DNA of 64,000 bases from NCBI GenBank assembly GCA_020845495.1, contig JADLFM010000128.1:186001-250000 (forward strand), in the 5' to 3' direction. Origin of the DNA: Chloroflexota bacterium. GTDB lineage: Bacteria; Chloroflexota; UBA6077; JACCZL01. The notes under the pieces are model-generated. The model had not been told where the DNA came from. It worked only from the letters and a program-made list of their open reading frames with translations, and searched no databases. Shown piece by piece: positions 44,331 through 52,680 of the stretch (position 1 is its first letter; every line of letters begins with the position of its first letter). The translations under genes and the position numbers were made by a program.

Positions 44331-45392
44331 CGCCACGGTGGCGATTCGTTCCCAGGACTGAGCGGAGTCGCCAGCCGTCGATGCTGCCGGTACAGCGTCA
44401 CCCCCAGCCCCTGAAGACAGGCTGACACTGGACGCGAGCGGCGTGGCAGCCGCGACACTCGTGGCCGGCGCGGTCGGGGAGGAGCCTGCTGCCGACGTCG
44501 TTGGCGGGCCGGCCTCGGCGCTGGCTGGAGCGTTCGCCGGAGCGGCTGCGGACACGGCGGCATTGGGCGGGGCGGCCGTGGCTCTTGCGACGGCTGCGCC
44601 CGCGGCAGCGGCCGGAGCCGGAGCCTCGTAGGACGAGGCGGGCTGAGGTGCGGGCGCACGCGCAGCGGATTGAGGCGCGCTGGCCGCTGCCGGCTTGACT
44701 TGCCTTGATGGGGCCTGAACGGTCGGTTGCGGCTGGCTCGCCTGCGGCTGGCTCGCCGGGGGTTGCGATGGGCGAGCGGCAACAGCGGGGGCCGCACCGG
44801 CGTCAGCCTGACTCTGGGTGACCGTGCTCCGCTCCATCAGCGTGTCGGAGCCGCTGGTTGGCCGAGCCTGCGGTGCCGACCGGAACGCCGCCGACGTCGT
44901 GATCTCTGGCTCGGAACGACGTGCCTCGAACGTTGACAGCGCGTCGACGGAGGCTGCCAGCACGAAGATGATGACCGCGACGCTGGCGAGCGATCGCAGC
45001 GTGACGACCAGCCTGGGAAAGCGGAGGATCCTGGCTGGCGTCGGAATCCTGAAATCCCGGGGTGGAACCGCGGTGGGCAAGCACCGCAACAGATCGCGGA
45101 CCGTACGTAGTCCTTCGAGGTCGTCACGGCACTGCTGGCAGGTTGTGAGATGCGCCGCCACGAACCTGGCTTCGACTGGCTCGGCTCGGCCGTCGAGGTA
45201 CGCCGATAGCATCTCGGTCGACGCATGTGCCGGTCGGCTCGCGTCAGACACCGATGGATCCATCTCGTCGTACCCTCGAAGGCTCGAACTGCCGGCGTGG
45301 CGCCGGTTCTGACCGGCACGAGGTCGATCCGGACTGGCTCCGAGCGACGCCGTGTCGAGCAGAGTTGCCCCTGGCTGCTGCCGGTCTGTCAT
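44217..45392 (-). CDS. Anti-sigma factor with zf-HC2 domain and two membrane segments
   Basis: 391 residues from ATG 45392, overlapping the sigma-factor stop by 4 nt (ATGA). The zinc-binding anti-sigma domain is visible as SAYLDGRAEPVEARFVAAHLTTCQQC (H-x3-C-x2-C). A membrane helix (LASVAVIIFVLAASVDAL) follows, then about 190 residues of Ala/Pro/Gln/Ser low-complexity sequence, probably extracytoplasmic, and a second hydrophobic segment near the C-terminus (VASGLLASGLVFAALLLG). It should sequester the co-encoded ECF sigma factor until an envelope signal is received. Its 3' end overlaps a convergent gene. Confidence 0.85.
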   Translation of the reverse strand: MTDRQQPGATLLDTASLGASPDRPRAGQNRRHAGSSSLRGYDEMDPSVSDASRPAHASTEMLSAYLDGRAEPVEARFVAAHLTTCQQCRDDLEGLRTVRDLLRCLPTAVPPRDFRIPTPARILRFPRLVVTLRSLASVAVIIFVLAASVDALSTFEARRSEPEITTSAAFRSAPQARPTSGSDTLMERSTVTQSQADAGAAPAVAARPSQPPASQPQASQPQPTVQAPSRQVKPAAASAPQSAARAPAPQPASSYEAPAPAAAAGAAVARATAAPPNAAVSAAAPANAPASAEAGPPTTSAAGSSPTAPATSVAAATPLASSVSLSSGAGGDAVPAASTAGDSAQSWERIATVASGLLASGLVFAALLLGRVKMVPAANSARNVGQSKRAQ

Positions 45393-46018
45393 CCATCATG
45401 ACGCTCCAGAGCGGCCGGAAGTTCCCCTCGTTCGGTCAACAGGTGGCGCAGACGGGCGCGCGCTCGGCTGAGCCTCGACTTGACCGTGCCAAGCGCTACG
45501 CCGGTGATCTCGGCCGCCTCCTCGTAGCTCTGGCCCTGCACGTCGCAGAGCACCACGATGAGCCGCTGGTCGTCCGGCAACAAGGCGAGCGCGTGCTCGA
45601 TTGCCTGCGCCGTCTCCGATGCCAGCGCCGCCCGCTCCGGTCCGATCTTCCGATCGGCAACGGCCGGGCTTTCGCCGGTCTCCTCAACGAGCTCGTCGAG
45701 CGAGCTCGACGGGCGCCGCTGCCGTCGCCGTAGGAGGTCGTAGCAGGTATTGACGACGATCCGCAGTAACCAGGACTTGAAGGAGCCGCCCCGGAAGTCG
45801 GAGATCGCTCGGTAGGCCGAGAGAAAGGCATCCTGAGCGGCGTCGGCGGCATCGTCGGGATTGCCGAGCGTTCGCAGCGCGACGTTGTAGGCGGTGGTCT
45901 GGTACGCCAGCACGAGCTGATTGAATGCCGCCGGGTCTCCCCGCCGAGCGGCCTCGATCGCGCGGGTCTCGGCAATGCCCTGGTCGACGGATGAGGACAC
46001 CTGCCGTGCCTCGCGCAT
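45389..46018 (-). CDS. ECF-type RNA polymerase sigma factor (SigE-like)
   Basis: 209 residues from ATG 46018; a TTG at 46036 is possible, but a TATAGT box overlaps it (46036-46041) and would place the transcript start just before the ATG. Region 2: NQLVLAYQTTAYNVALRTLG, DAADAAQDAFLSAYRAISDFRGGSFKSWLLRIVVNTCYDLLRRR. Region 4: LPDDQRLIVVLCDVQGQSYEEAAEITGVALGTVKSRLSRARARLR. No region 3, as expected for ECF sigmas. It directs RNA polymerase to envelope-stress-type promoters under control of the overlapping anti-sigma gene. Divergent from a secreted metalloprotease-like gene. Confidence 0.9.
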   Translation of the reverse strand: MREARQVSSSVDQGIAETRAIEAARRGDPAAFNQLVLAYQTTAYNVALRTLGNPDDAADAAQDAFLSAYRAISDFRGGSFKSWLLRIVVNTCYDLLRRRQRRPSSSLDELVEETGESPAVADRKIGPERAALASETAQAIEHALALLPDDQRLIVVLCDVQGQSYEEAAEITGVALGTVKSRLSRARARLRHLLTERGELPAALERHDG

Positions 46019-46062
46019 GCTAAGAGTGGCGGCCAACTATACGATACGCTGGCCGGCTCACG

Positions 46063-46088
46063 GTATCGCAGGGTTCGCCGTATCGCAG
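46063..46088. promoter_or_regulatory. Direct repeat GTATCGCAG in the divergent sigma/protease intergenic region
   Basis: GTATCGCAG occurs at 46063-46071 and 46080-46088, 17 bp apart, in the roughly 100-bp region between the sigma gene and the + strand secreted-protein gene. It could be a regulator site or promoter element. The function is inference. Confidence 0.3.
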
Positions 46089-46109
46089 CGTGAGCCTGAG
46101 AGCCACTCG

Positions 46110-46115
46110 TACAAT
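46110..46115 (+). promoter_or_regulatory. -10 box of a predicted leaderless transcript
   Basis: TACAAT ends 5 nt before ATG 46121, so the expected transcription start coincides with the start codon. No Shine-Dalgarno is present. Confidence 0.45.
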
Positions 46116-46120
46116 GCTAT

Positions 46121-47293
46121 ATGGCGCTCAGGATCCACACTGCTTTCCTCGTTCGGCCGTGGCCGCGGGTGCGTGCCGGACGAGTGACGCCTGTGGTCCT
46201 CGCCCTTGTCGCCGCCGTGCTCTTGCTGTCCGGCGGCGCGCCGCCGCGCGAGTTGCGGATCACGCAAGCCGCCGCCCCGTACGCGTTTCACCTCGTGGAC
46301 TGGCACCTCGCGCAGATCGGGGAGCGTGCAACTCAGATTGTGGGCGGGCTGCTCGTAGGCGCCGATAGCGTGTCGAGCCACGACCGAGCGGCAGCAGCAG
46401 CATATTTCGCTGCCTCGCTCTCCGCCCGCGAGGCGCTCCGACCGGCGGCCGAAGCCGCTGTCGAGCGCGCTCTGACCAGCGTCTTGCTGCGACAGAATCT
46501 CGGGTATCCGGCGCCCTTTGCCGACCGTCGCGCCCTCTTCCCGCCGCCGAGCTTCACCTTCGTGTCGCCACCCCAGGTGCTGATCGTGTCCCCCCGCGAT
46601 CGTATCGCCGTCGTGCAGTCCGTGGTGCTCCGGCCCGACGTCACGCTCTCCCAGGATGAACAGCTCGAGACGGGCGTCGACTCGCTGGGGGTGTCCGCGT
46701 TGGTAGTCCCAATCGGCGGCCTCGCCACCTACCCTGCCATGGTGCTCGAAGGCTCTCCCAAGACTGACGCGTTGGCGTCGGTGGCACATGAGTGGACGCA
46801 TGGCTACTTGTTCTTCACACCGCTCGGGTTGCGGTACTGGAGCAGCAGCGCGGCCCACAACATCAACGAGACGACGGCCGAGCTCGTCGGGCGGGAGATT
46901 GGGCCGCAGGTGGCGCGTGAGCTTGGGTTGGACTCCCCGCTGCCGGCGGCGCGGCCGGCCGGGCTCGCACAGGATTCGCAGTATCGGTCGGTGCTTCGAG
47001 CGACCCGCATCGAGGTAGATTCTTTGCTCGCAGACGGGAAGGTCGACGAAGCCGAGGCGTTGATGCGACAGCGCCGTGACGAATTGGCCGCGATGGGCGA
47101 CGACATCCGAGTGCTGAATCAGGCCTACTTCGCGTTCTACGGGAGCTACGGTGACGCCGCCTCCGGCTCGAGCCCGATCTCCCGCCAGGTAGCGAAACTG
47201 CGTGCCCAGAGCGCGTCCCTCGGCGACTTCCTGCGCCAGGTCGGTCAACTAACCTCGGCCGACGACCTGGCCCGAGCCGTCGGCGAAGGCTGA
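46121..47293 (+). CDS. Exported HEWTH metalloprotease-like protein
   Basis: 390 residues. A signal or anchor segment (VVLALVAAVLLLSGG) lies at about 25-40. Near residue 222, VAHEWTHGYLFF provides an HExxH zinc motif, and 23-27 residues after the second His lies NINETTAELVGREIG, with the N-E-x2-A-E arrangement of gluzincin third ligands. The rest is helical and Ala/Arg-rich, ending in a long helix pair (EVDSLLADGKVDEAEALMRQ). It probably acts outside the membrane. Divergent from and adjacent to the ECF sigma/anti-sigma pair, it is a likely regulon member. The transcript appears leaderless. Confidence 0.72.
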   Translation: MALRIHTAFLVRPWPRVRAGRVTPVVLALVAAVLLLSGGAPPRELRITQAAAPYAFHLVDWHLAQIGERATQIVGGLLVGADSVSSHDRAAAAAYFAASLSAREALRPAAEAAVERALTSVLLRQNLGYPAPFADRRALFPPPSFTFVSPPQVLIVSPRDRIAVVQSVVLRPDVTLSQDEQLETGVDSLGVSALVVPIGGLATYPAMVLEGSPKTDALASVAHEWTHGYLFFTPLGLRYWSSSAAHNINETTAELVGREIGPQVARELGLDSPLPAARPAGLAQDSQYRSVLRATRIEVDSLLADGKVDEAEALMRQRRDELAAMGDDIRVLNQAYFAFYGSYGDAASGSSPISRQVAKLRAQSASLGDFLRQVGQLTSADDLARAVGEG

Positions 47294-47466
47294 GCCGACC
47301 AGTCTTGGGTTCGCACGGGCAGGCCAGTCGCAGCCGCGCCCGACGTGCACGCGTACCATCCGCGATGCAGCAAGGAACCGGTACAGGCCGCCCGCATGGC
47401 GCTCGAACGGTAGATACTGGGCGACCGGGTGCGTCCCATGGCTCCGGTGGAGTTGCTGGCGAAGGA

Positions 47467-48255
47467 TCAGGCCGACGCCGCCCGGTCGCCCGCCAGGAAC
47501 TCCAGGACGGCGGCGTTGAACGCATCGGGCTGATCCCACATCGGAGTATGGCCGGCGCGTGGCAGCACGACGAGCTCAGCGTTGGGCAAACTGGCCACGA
47601 GTCGCCGACCCAGGGCCAGCGGTACGATGGTGTCGCGCTCACCCCAGACGACCAAAGTCGGTATGTCGATGGCGGCCAGGGGCGGCGTGTCCACGTGGAG
47701 AAGATCGCGCGCCGCTCGTGCGATGGTGAGTGCGCCGGCCTGCGCCGCGTCGGTCAGCAGGATCGGATAGAAGTCCGGCCGGCAGCGCTGGATGCCGGTC
47801 AGCAACCCGAGGATATGTCCCGCGTAGCCGCGTTCGAAGGGGAGCGCCGCCGCGTCCACCAGGACCAGCCGGTTGACGCGATTCGAATGGCGCGCGGTCA
47901 TTTCGGCGGCGACGTACCCGCCCATCGAGTGCCCGATGACGGTCGCACTCGAGATGGCAAGCCGATCGAGGAAGTCGGCCAGGAGGTCGGCGGCAGCGCC
48001 GAGCACGAATCGCTGCCGCGCCCGCCAGCGCCCGCTGCGGCTGCGTCCGAACCCGATCAGGTCGAGCGTGTAGACCCGGTGATGCCGCGCGAGGGCCGGG
48101 ACGTTCCGTCTCCACCATCTGCCCGAGCCGGACAAACCGTGCACCAGCACGAGCGGATCGCCCTGACCGGCCGTCTGATAGTAGAGCGTCACGTCGCCGA
48201 TCGTCACTCGATGTTCGGTCGGCTGATTCGCAGCGCCTACGCGGACCGCTCGCAC
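47467..48255 (-). CDS. Alpha/beta hydrolase
   Basis: 262 residues, GTG start. VTLYYQTAGQGDPLVLVHGLSGSGRWW (oxyanion region), the nucleophile elbow IGHSMGGYVAAE, the acid in LVVWGERDTIVP and the histidine in PRAGHTPMWDQPDAF form a complete triad. It resembles general small-ester hydrolases and meta-cleavage-product hydrolases. The substrate is unknown; monocistronic. Confidence 0.85.
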   Translation of the reverse strand: MRAVRVGAANQPTEHRVTIGDVTLYYQTAGQGDPLVLVHGLSGSGRWWRRNVPALARHHRVYTLDLIGFGRSRSGRWRARQRFVLGAAADLLADFLDRLAISSATVIGHSMGGYVAAEMTARHSNRVNRLVLVDAAALPFERGYAGHILGLLTGIQRCRPDFYPILLTDAAQAGALTIARAARDLLHVDTPPLAAIDIPTLVVWGERDTIVPLALGRRLVASLPNAELVVLPRAGHTPMWDQPDAFNAAVLEFLAGDRAASA

Positions 48256-48719
48256 GTCGCGTTACCTCCAGGTCCGGACTCCGCTTCGCTCGTTCCCCTC
48301 ACCATCGCCATGCTACGATCGCCAGCTTCACGGCCCGTGTCGCCGCCTCTCCCCATAACCTCCGACGATACGCGGGGACCAATGAGTATGGGGCAATCGG
48401 CATGCCGCCGCGCTCGCTGGTACGCCACATCGACCACACAAGCCGAGCCGGAGTGTGACACCTGCCGAGGTCATCGCGTCCCGTTGGTCGGCGTCAGGCC
48501 GGGTATGCCTCACCTGCGGAGTCTCGACGAGCGCTCGCGTGGCGACGCCGAGCGCTGCCAGGCCGCCGCGAGGAGATCGGCGAGCTCGTCTGAGTCGGAC
48601 TGGGGCGTGCTCAGGCGCATGAGAGCCAGTCGCGCGTATACTGGCATTCCGGCCTCAGTCCGGCGAAGCGCACGCGTTCCACTACAGCGACCTGTTCTCG
48701 CACCTTCCCGAGAGTACCT
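48256..48719. other. Gap with no supported gene
   Basis: About 460 bp between divergently oriented genes. Short frames occur on both strands but none has a ribosome-binding site or plausible domain. No strong promoter pair or RNA element was recognised. Confidence 0.4.
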
Positions 48720-49412
48720 GTGAACCTCGATACGATTGGCGTCCCGCTGTTCGTCGCGATTGCGACGGTCGTGGTGCTCGGGTACGTCCTTGGCTCCTTT
48801 GCAACACGCCGACGAGCGGCCCAATCGATCCGCTGGGTAAGTCGTGGGTTGGATGAATGGCGGGAGGACGGTGCGCGAAGCGCTGCCCTCAAGTGGCGTG
48901 CCGGCACGGCCTTCACCTTCGTGCTCGAAGACGCCCGCTCGCCGTTCGGGCGGATCTTCGTCACGGTGCTGCTCAGGAGTCGCGCACCGCTCGCCTTCTG
49001 GCTGTTCGACCTGGCGCTCGGGCAGCGCGACCTGCTGCTGTTACGCTGCGATCTGCGCTGGCAACCGATCTGGGGGATGGAGGTGTTCCGCCCCGGTAGC
49101 CTGCTCGATGCCGACGTGCGCCGGCTGGCACTGGTCGAGCGCTGGCCCGTCGAGCCGCTCGCGCCGGGCCGGCTGCTGGTGGCCCATGGCGGTGGACGAG
49201 CGGCTGAGCTCTGTCACCGCCTGCTCGATGCACTTGGAGAACACCGGCGGCGGCTCGTACGACTGGGCATCCGCCGGCGGGCGCCGCACCTGACCCTGGC
49301 CATCGACCTGCCGGACCCGGAGCGGAGCGATCCCCGTGCGCCGTTCCTGCTTGCCGAGCGCCTGGCTACGATCGTGCGTGACTACAGCACGCTCCGAGTG
49401 GAACAGCCGTGA
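48720..49412 (+). CDS. Hypothetical membrane-anchored protein
   Basis: 230 residues from GTG 48720. The N-terminal membrane helix (VPLFVAIATVVVLGYVLGSFA) is followed by a basic region (RRRAAQSIRWVSRGLDEW) and a soluble domain of strands (GTAFTFVLEDARSPFGRIFVTVLL, WQPIWGMEVFRPGSLLDADVRRL). No catalytic motif is recognised. Such anchored proteins are conserved in archaea and Chloroflexota without known function, as far as I recall. Convergent with the next gene with a 1-nt gap. Confidence 0.6.
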   Translation: MNLDTIGVPLFVAIATVVVLGYVLGSFATRRRAAQSIRWVSRGLDEWREDGARSAALKWRAGTAFTFVLEDARSPFGRIFVTVLLRSRAPLAFWLFDLALGQRDLLLLRCDLRWQPIWGMEVFRPGSLLDADVRRLALVERWPVEPLAPGRLLVAHGGGRAAELCHRLLDALGEHRRRLVRLGIRRRAPHLTLAIDLPDPERSDPRAPFLLAERLATIVRDYSTLRVEQP

Positions 49413-49413
49413 C

Positions 49414-49965
49414 TTACCAGCCTCGGCCGATGGCGTCGCGGTACTGCGCCGACAACTCCATGTAATGCTGCGACGTGAGCCTGACCCGCTCCAACTCGGC
49501 ATCAGTGAGTTGACGCACGATCCGGCCCTGCTCCCCGACGATCAGCGAGCCGGGCGGGACAGTCGTACCGGGCGGGACGGTGGCGTTGGCGGCGACGATG
49601 CTCCCGGTGCCGATGTGGCAGCCGGGCATGACGGTCGCGTTCATCGCGATCAGGACACGGTCCTCGACAGTGGAGGCGTGGACGATCGCGCCGTGGCCGA
49701 GGCTTGTGTAGTTGCCGAGCCGACAGGGCTGGCCGGGCGCGCTGTCCACCAGGGAGTTATCCTGAATGTCTGTCCCCACGCCCAACGCTACCGGCGCCCC
49801 GTTCGCGCGGATCGCGCTGCTGAACCAGACGCTCGAACGCTCGGCCATCGTCACGTCGCCGCTCACCTCCGCGTTCGGCGCGACGAAGACGTCATCCGCG
49901 AGGCGCGGCGCTGTCCCATCCTGTGCATGTACCGGCACCGTGTCGTACCTCCAGCCATCAGCCAT
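49414..49965 (-). CDS. Gamma-carbonic-anhydrase-like left-handed beta-helix protein
   Basis: 183 residues. The hexapeptide-repeat family of gamma-CA/PaaY/YrdA is clear: VFVAPNAEVSGDVTM, SSVWFSSAIRANGAPVALGVGTDIQDNSLVDS, LGNYTSLGHGAIVHASTVEDRVLIAMNATVMPG. Two zinc-binding His (91 and 96) are kept, but the first metal His, normally in the I-Q-D-x(4)-H strand, is replaced (SLVDS), and the R-G-D loop reads R-A-N. Carbonic anhydrase activity is therefore doubtful. It could be a structural or acyl-transfer relative. The C-terminal helix (LERVRLTSQHYMELSAQYRDA) is typical of the family. Confidence 0.85.
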   Translation of the reverse strand: MADGWRYDTVPVHAQDGTAPRLADDVFVAPNAEVSGDVTMAERSSVWFSSAIRANGAPVALGVGTDIQDNSLVDSAPGQPCRLGNYTSLGHGAIVHASTVEDRVLIAMNATVMPGCHIGTGSIVAANATVPPGTTVPPGSLIVGEQGRIVRQLTDAELERVRLTSQHYMELSAQYRDAIGRGW

Positions 49966-50030
49966 CAGCAGTCAGAGGGCAGGCAGTTGACGACCCATTC
50001 TCCTGACTACTGGCAACTGACTGCTCGTCT

Positions 50031-51761
50031 TTACTCGCCGATGGTGATCGTAACTGTTATGCCCGGGTCGACCGTGTCGTTCGCGCCGGGGTTCTGGTTG
50101 ATGACCTGGCCCTTGTGGTCGCGAGTGCCCTCGCGGATCACGCGGACTTTGAAGCCGCGGTCCATCAGGAACTTGCGTGCCTCCTGCTCGTCCATGCCCT
50201 CGACGTTCGGCACGAGCACGCCGATCTCCGGCGTCGGCTGCGGCTTCGGTTTGGGCTGGGCCGTCGGTGGGCGCGGCCGGCTGACCCGGACGGTGACCGT
50301 GCTGCCGCGCGCCAGGTTGGTGCCGGGGGCCGGGTCCATGCCGATGACCGTGCCGTTCGGTGCGGTTGAGCCGCGATCCTCCTGCACTCGCACCTTGAAC
50401 CCGCGCTGCTCGAGCGCCTGCCGTGCCTGCTCCTCCTGCTGGCTCACGACGCCCGGTACCTCGACGGGCGGGGGGGCAGACGTGGCCGTTGGCGCCGGTT
50501 GGGTGGGGGTGGGCGGCACCGGCGTACTGGTGGGCGGCGGAAGCGTCGCCGTCGGCGGAGCCGGCGACGGCGACAGCGTGGCGGTCGCCGGCGGCGCAGC
50601 GGTCGGCTTCAGGGCTGGCTTGCTGACCGGCGAGGGGCTGGCCACGATGACCGGCCCGGGCGTCGGGCGGGGAGCGCGTGTCTCGGGCGGACTGGCGAGG
50701 ATCCAGCCAGCAACCGCCCCAGCAACGGCCAGCAGCGCCGCCACGACGAGGAACGCGCGGACGCCGAGGCCGCCACGCGTCGATGTGGGCGCCTGAGCAC
50801 GCCGTCTCGACACCAGATCGTGCGGCATCGTCGCCCGATCTGGCGGCGGCTGCTGACGGACCGCCCGCCGCCCGGTCTGACGAGCCGCCTGCCGGGCTGG
50901 GCCCGCAACCGCGCTCACGACCTCGGTACGGTCGCGTGCACGGGCGCGTTGGCCGCGCAAGGCTGCCGCGACGAGTGCCGCCGAGGCCGGACGAGAGGCG
51001 GGGTCTTTCGCCAGGCAGGCGAGGATCGTCTCGCCGATGGTCGGCGGGAGGCGTGGGTTCAACTGCTGCGGCGGGACTGGCGGCTCGTCCAGGTGCATCC
51101 GCGCGATCGCCAACGGCGACTCGGCAGTGAACGGGAGTTGGCCAGTCGCCATCTCATACAGCACCACCCCGAGTGCGTACACGTCCGACGCCGGGGTCGT
51201 CGGCCGGCCTTCGGCCTGTTCCGGGGCCATGTAGTGCACCGAGCCGATCACCATCCCGGTCTGGGTGATCGACCGCTCGCCCAGGGCCACGGCGATCCCG
51301 AAGTCGGCCACCTTGACGTGCCCATCGGTCGTGACCAGGACGTTCTGGGACTTCACGTCGCGGTGCACCAGGCCAGCCCGGTGAGCGTACTCCAGAGCGG
51401 CGGCGATCTGGCAGCCAATGTCGACGAGCTGGTCCGGCGGCAGCGGGCCATCGCGCTGGATGATCTCTTTGAGATCCTCCCCCTCGACGTACTCCATCAC
51501 GATGTAGTTGAGGGGGCCGTCCTGGCCAACGTCGAAGATGGCGATGACGTTCGGGTGATTCAGGCGAGCGGCGGAGCGGCCCTCACGGCGAAAGCGCTCC
51601 AGAAACTCGGCCTCACCGCCGTACTGCTCGCGGAGCACCTTGATGGCGACCGTTCGGCCAAGGGCCATATCCTCGGCCTTGTAGACGATCGCCATGCCGC
51701 CCTGGCCGAGGACGCTATCCAGCCGATAGCGCCCCCCCAGGACGTGCGCGCCGACGGTCAA
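50031..51761 (-). CDS. Ser/Thr protein kinase with two PASTA domains (PknB/Stk-like)
   Basis: 576 residues, TTG start overlapping the upstream stop (TTGA). Kinase domain: GQGGMA loop (20-24), Lys41 (VAIKVL), HRDVKSQN (133-140), DFG (153-155) and GSVHYMAPEQAEGRP; all catalytic residues are present. A juxtamembrane basic stretch, one membrane helix (FLVVAALLAVAGAVAGWILA), a Pro/Thr linker and two PASTA repeats follow (PGVVSQQEEQARQALEQRGF; PNVEGMDEQEARKFLMDRGF). PASTA kinases sense peptidoglycan fragments or lipid II and control wall synthesis and division. Translationally coupled to a DUF624-like membrane protein. Confidence 0.92.
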   Translation of the reverse strand: MTVGAHVLGGRYRLDSVLGQGGMAIVYKAEDMALGRTVAIKVLREQYGGEAEFLERFRREGRSAARLNHPNVIAIFDVGQDGPLNYIVMEYVEGEDLKEIIQRDGPLPPDQLVDIGCQIAAALEYAHRAGLVHRDVKSQNVLVTTDGHVKVADFGIAVALGERSITQTGMVIGSVHYMAPEQAEGRPTTPASDVYALGVVLYEMATGQLPFTAESPLAIARMHLDEPPVPPQQLNPRLPPTIGETILACLAKDPASRPASAALVAAALRGQRARARDRTEVVSAVAGPARQAARQTGRRAVRQQPPPDRATMPHDLVSRRRAQAPTSTRGGLGVRAFLVVAALLAVAGAVAGWILASPPETRAPRPTPGPVIVASPSPVSKPALKPTAAPPATATLSPSPAPPTATLPPPTSTPVPPTPTQPAPTATSAPPPVEVPGVVSQQEEQARQALEQRGFKVRVQEDRGSTAPNGTVIGMDPAPGTNLARGSTVTVRVSRPRPPTAQPKPKPQPTPEIGVLVPNVEGMDEQEARKFLMDRGFKVRVIREGTRDHKGQVINQNPGANDTVDPGITVTITIGE

Positions 51762-52603
51762 CGCTTGACCCCCGACGCCTCCGTCGGGAAGTACTTCTCT
51801 CGCAGCACGCGCAGCCCCTGGCAGTTCACGAGCGCTACGAACGATATCGCCAGCAGTGGGTAGACCGGCATCGCGACCACACTCAGGATCGTGGCCAGCA
51901 GCGTGCCGAACAGCATGATGAAGCTGAACAGCGGATTCGCAAGCGCGAGAATCGCGGCCCGCTTGTAGAGCGCACCAAGCGATGGGACCGGCGGCGGCTC
52001 GACTGGCGCGACCGGCTTCCTGGGCGCCAGCCGCCGTGCCCGGCGCTCCTCTTCGTCGATTGGCCAGCCTTCATCCTCAGCATGGGCACTGGGCGGGGGC
52101 AATTCGGCCGTCACCAGCAGCGGCACCAGGTAGCTCTGCATCGTGATCCAGAAGATGATCGCGTAGAGCCAGAGGATGCTCACCGCCTGGAGCAGCCCGG
52201 TCGCCACCGACGCATAGAACGACGTATTGAAGATCAGCCCACCCAGCACGAATGCCCCGATGGCGTACATCGCCAGTCCGCGCTTCCACCAGCGGCGGAC
52301 GGCGGTCCAGAAGACGGAAAACTCCGGTGACTCACCGTTCACGATGACGGCGGCCACGGCGTACACCCCGATGGCAAACGGGCTCGGTACCACCAGCATG
52401 ACGAAGCCTGACAGAATCATCGGCCAGACGACCGAGCCGGATTCAGCGTCGCCTGGTGCCACGAACAGCCAGCTGACCGCAATCGTCAGCAGGAATAGCG
52501 GCAGGCTGCACACGAACCAGGCGACGTTCGCCTTTATCATCAAGAGCGACTCGTCCCAGAAGTGGACGAGCGCTCGCCAGAGCACGCGGAAGCCTGAAAT
52601 CAT
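51758..52603 (-). CDS. DUF624/YesL-like membrane protein
   Basis: 281 residues from ATG 52603. About five membrane helices; the N-terminus MISGFRVLWRALVHFWDESLLMIKANVAWFV is typical of DUF624-type proteins, here with an insert of about 45 charged residues (EDEGWPIDEEERRARRLAPRK). A TACAAT box 6 nt upstream (52610-52615) with a TGG extension implies a leaderless mRNA. The stop overlaps the kinase start by 4 nt, so the protein and the PASTA kinase are made together; it may be a kinase partner or substrate. Biochemical role unknown. Confidence 0.75.
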   Translation of the reverse strand: MISGFRVLWRALVHFWDESLLMIKANVAWFVCSLPLFLLTIAVSWLFVAPGDAESGSVVWPMILSGFVMLVVPSPFAIGVYAVAAVIVNGESPEFSVFWTAVRRWWKRGLAMYAIGAFVLGGLIFNTSFYASVATGLLQAVSILWLYAIIFWITMQSYLVPLLVTAELPPPSAHAEDEGWPIDEEERRARRLAPRKPVAPVEPPPVPSLGALYKRAAILALANPLFSFIMLFGTLLATILSVVAMPVYPLLAISFVALVNCQGLRVLREKYFPTEASGVKR

Positions 52604-52609
52604 GTAGCG

Positions 52610-52618
52610 ATTGTACCA
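52610..52618 (-). promoter_or_regulatory. Extended -10 of a predicted leaderless transcript (minus strand)
   Basis: Minus strand TGGTACAAT, then CGCTAC and ATG (52603). The start codon lies where transcription should begin, and no Shine-Dalgarno is present. Confidence 0.45.
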
Positions 52619-52680
52619 AGGATTGCGCGGCGTTTTGATGCGTATACTGGTGCTCGTTTCCAGGCTCTTCGTGTCGACCG

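Noticed and set aside
50499..51863. 454-codon plus-strand frame over the PASTA kinase
   Set aside because: Low-complexity Arg/Gly sequence antisense to catalytic kinase motifs.
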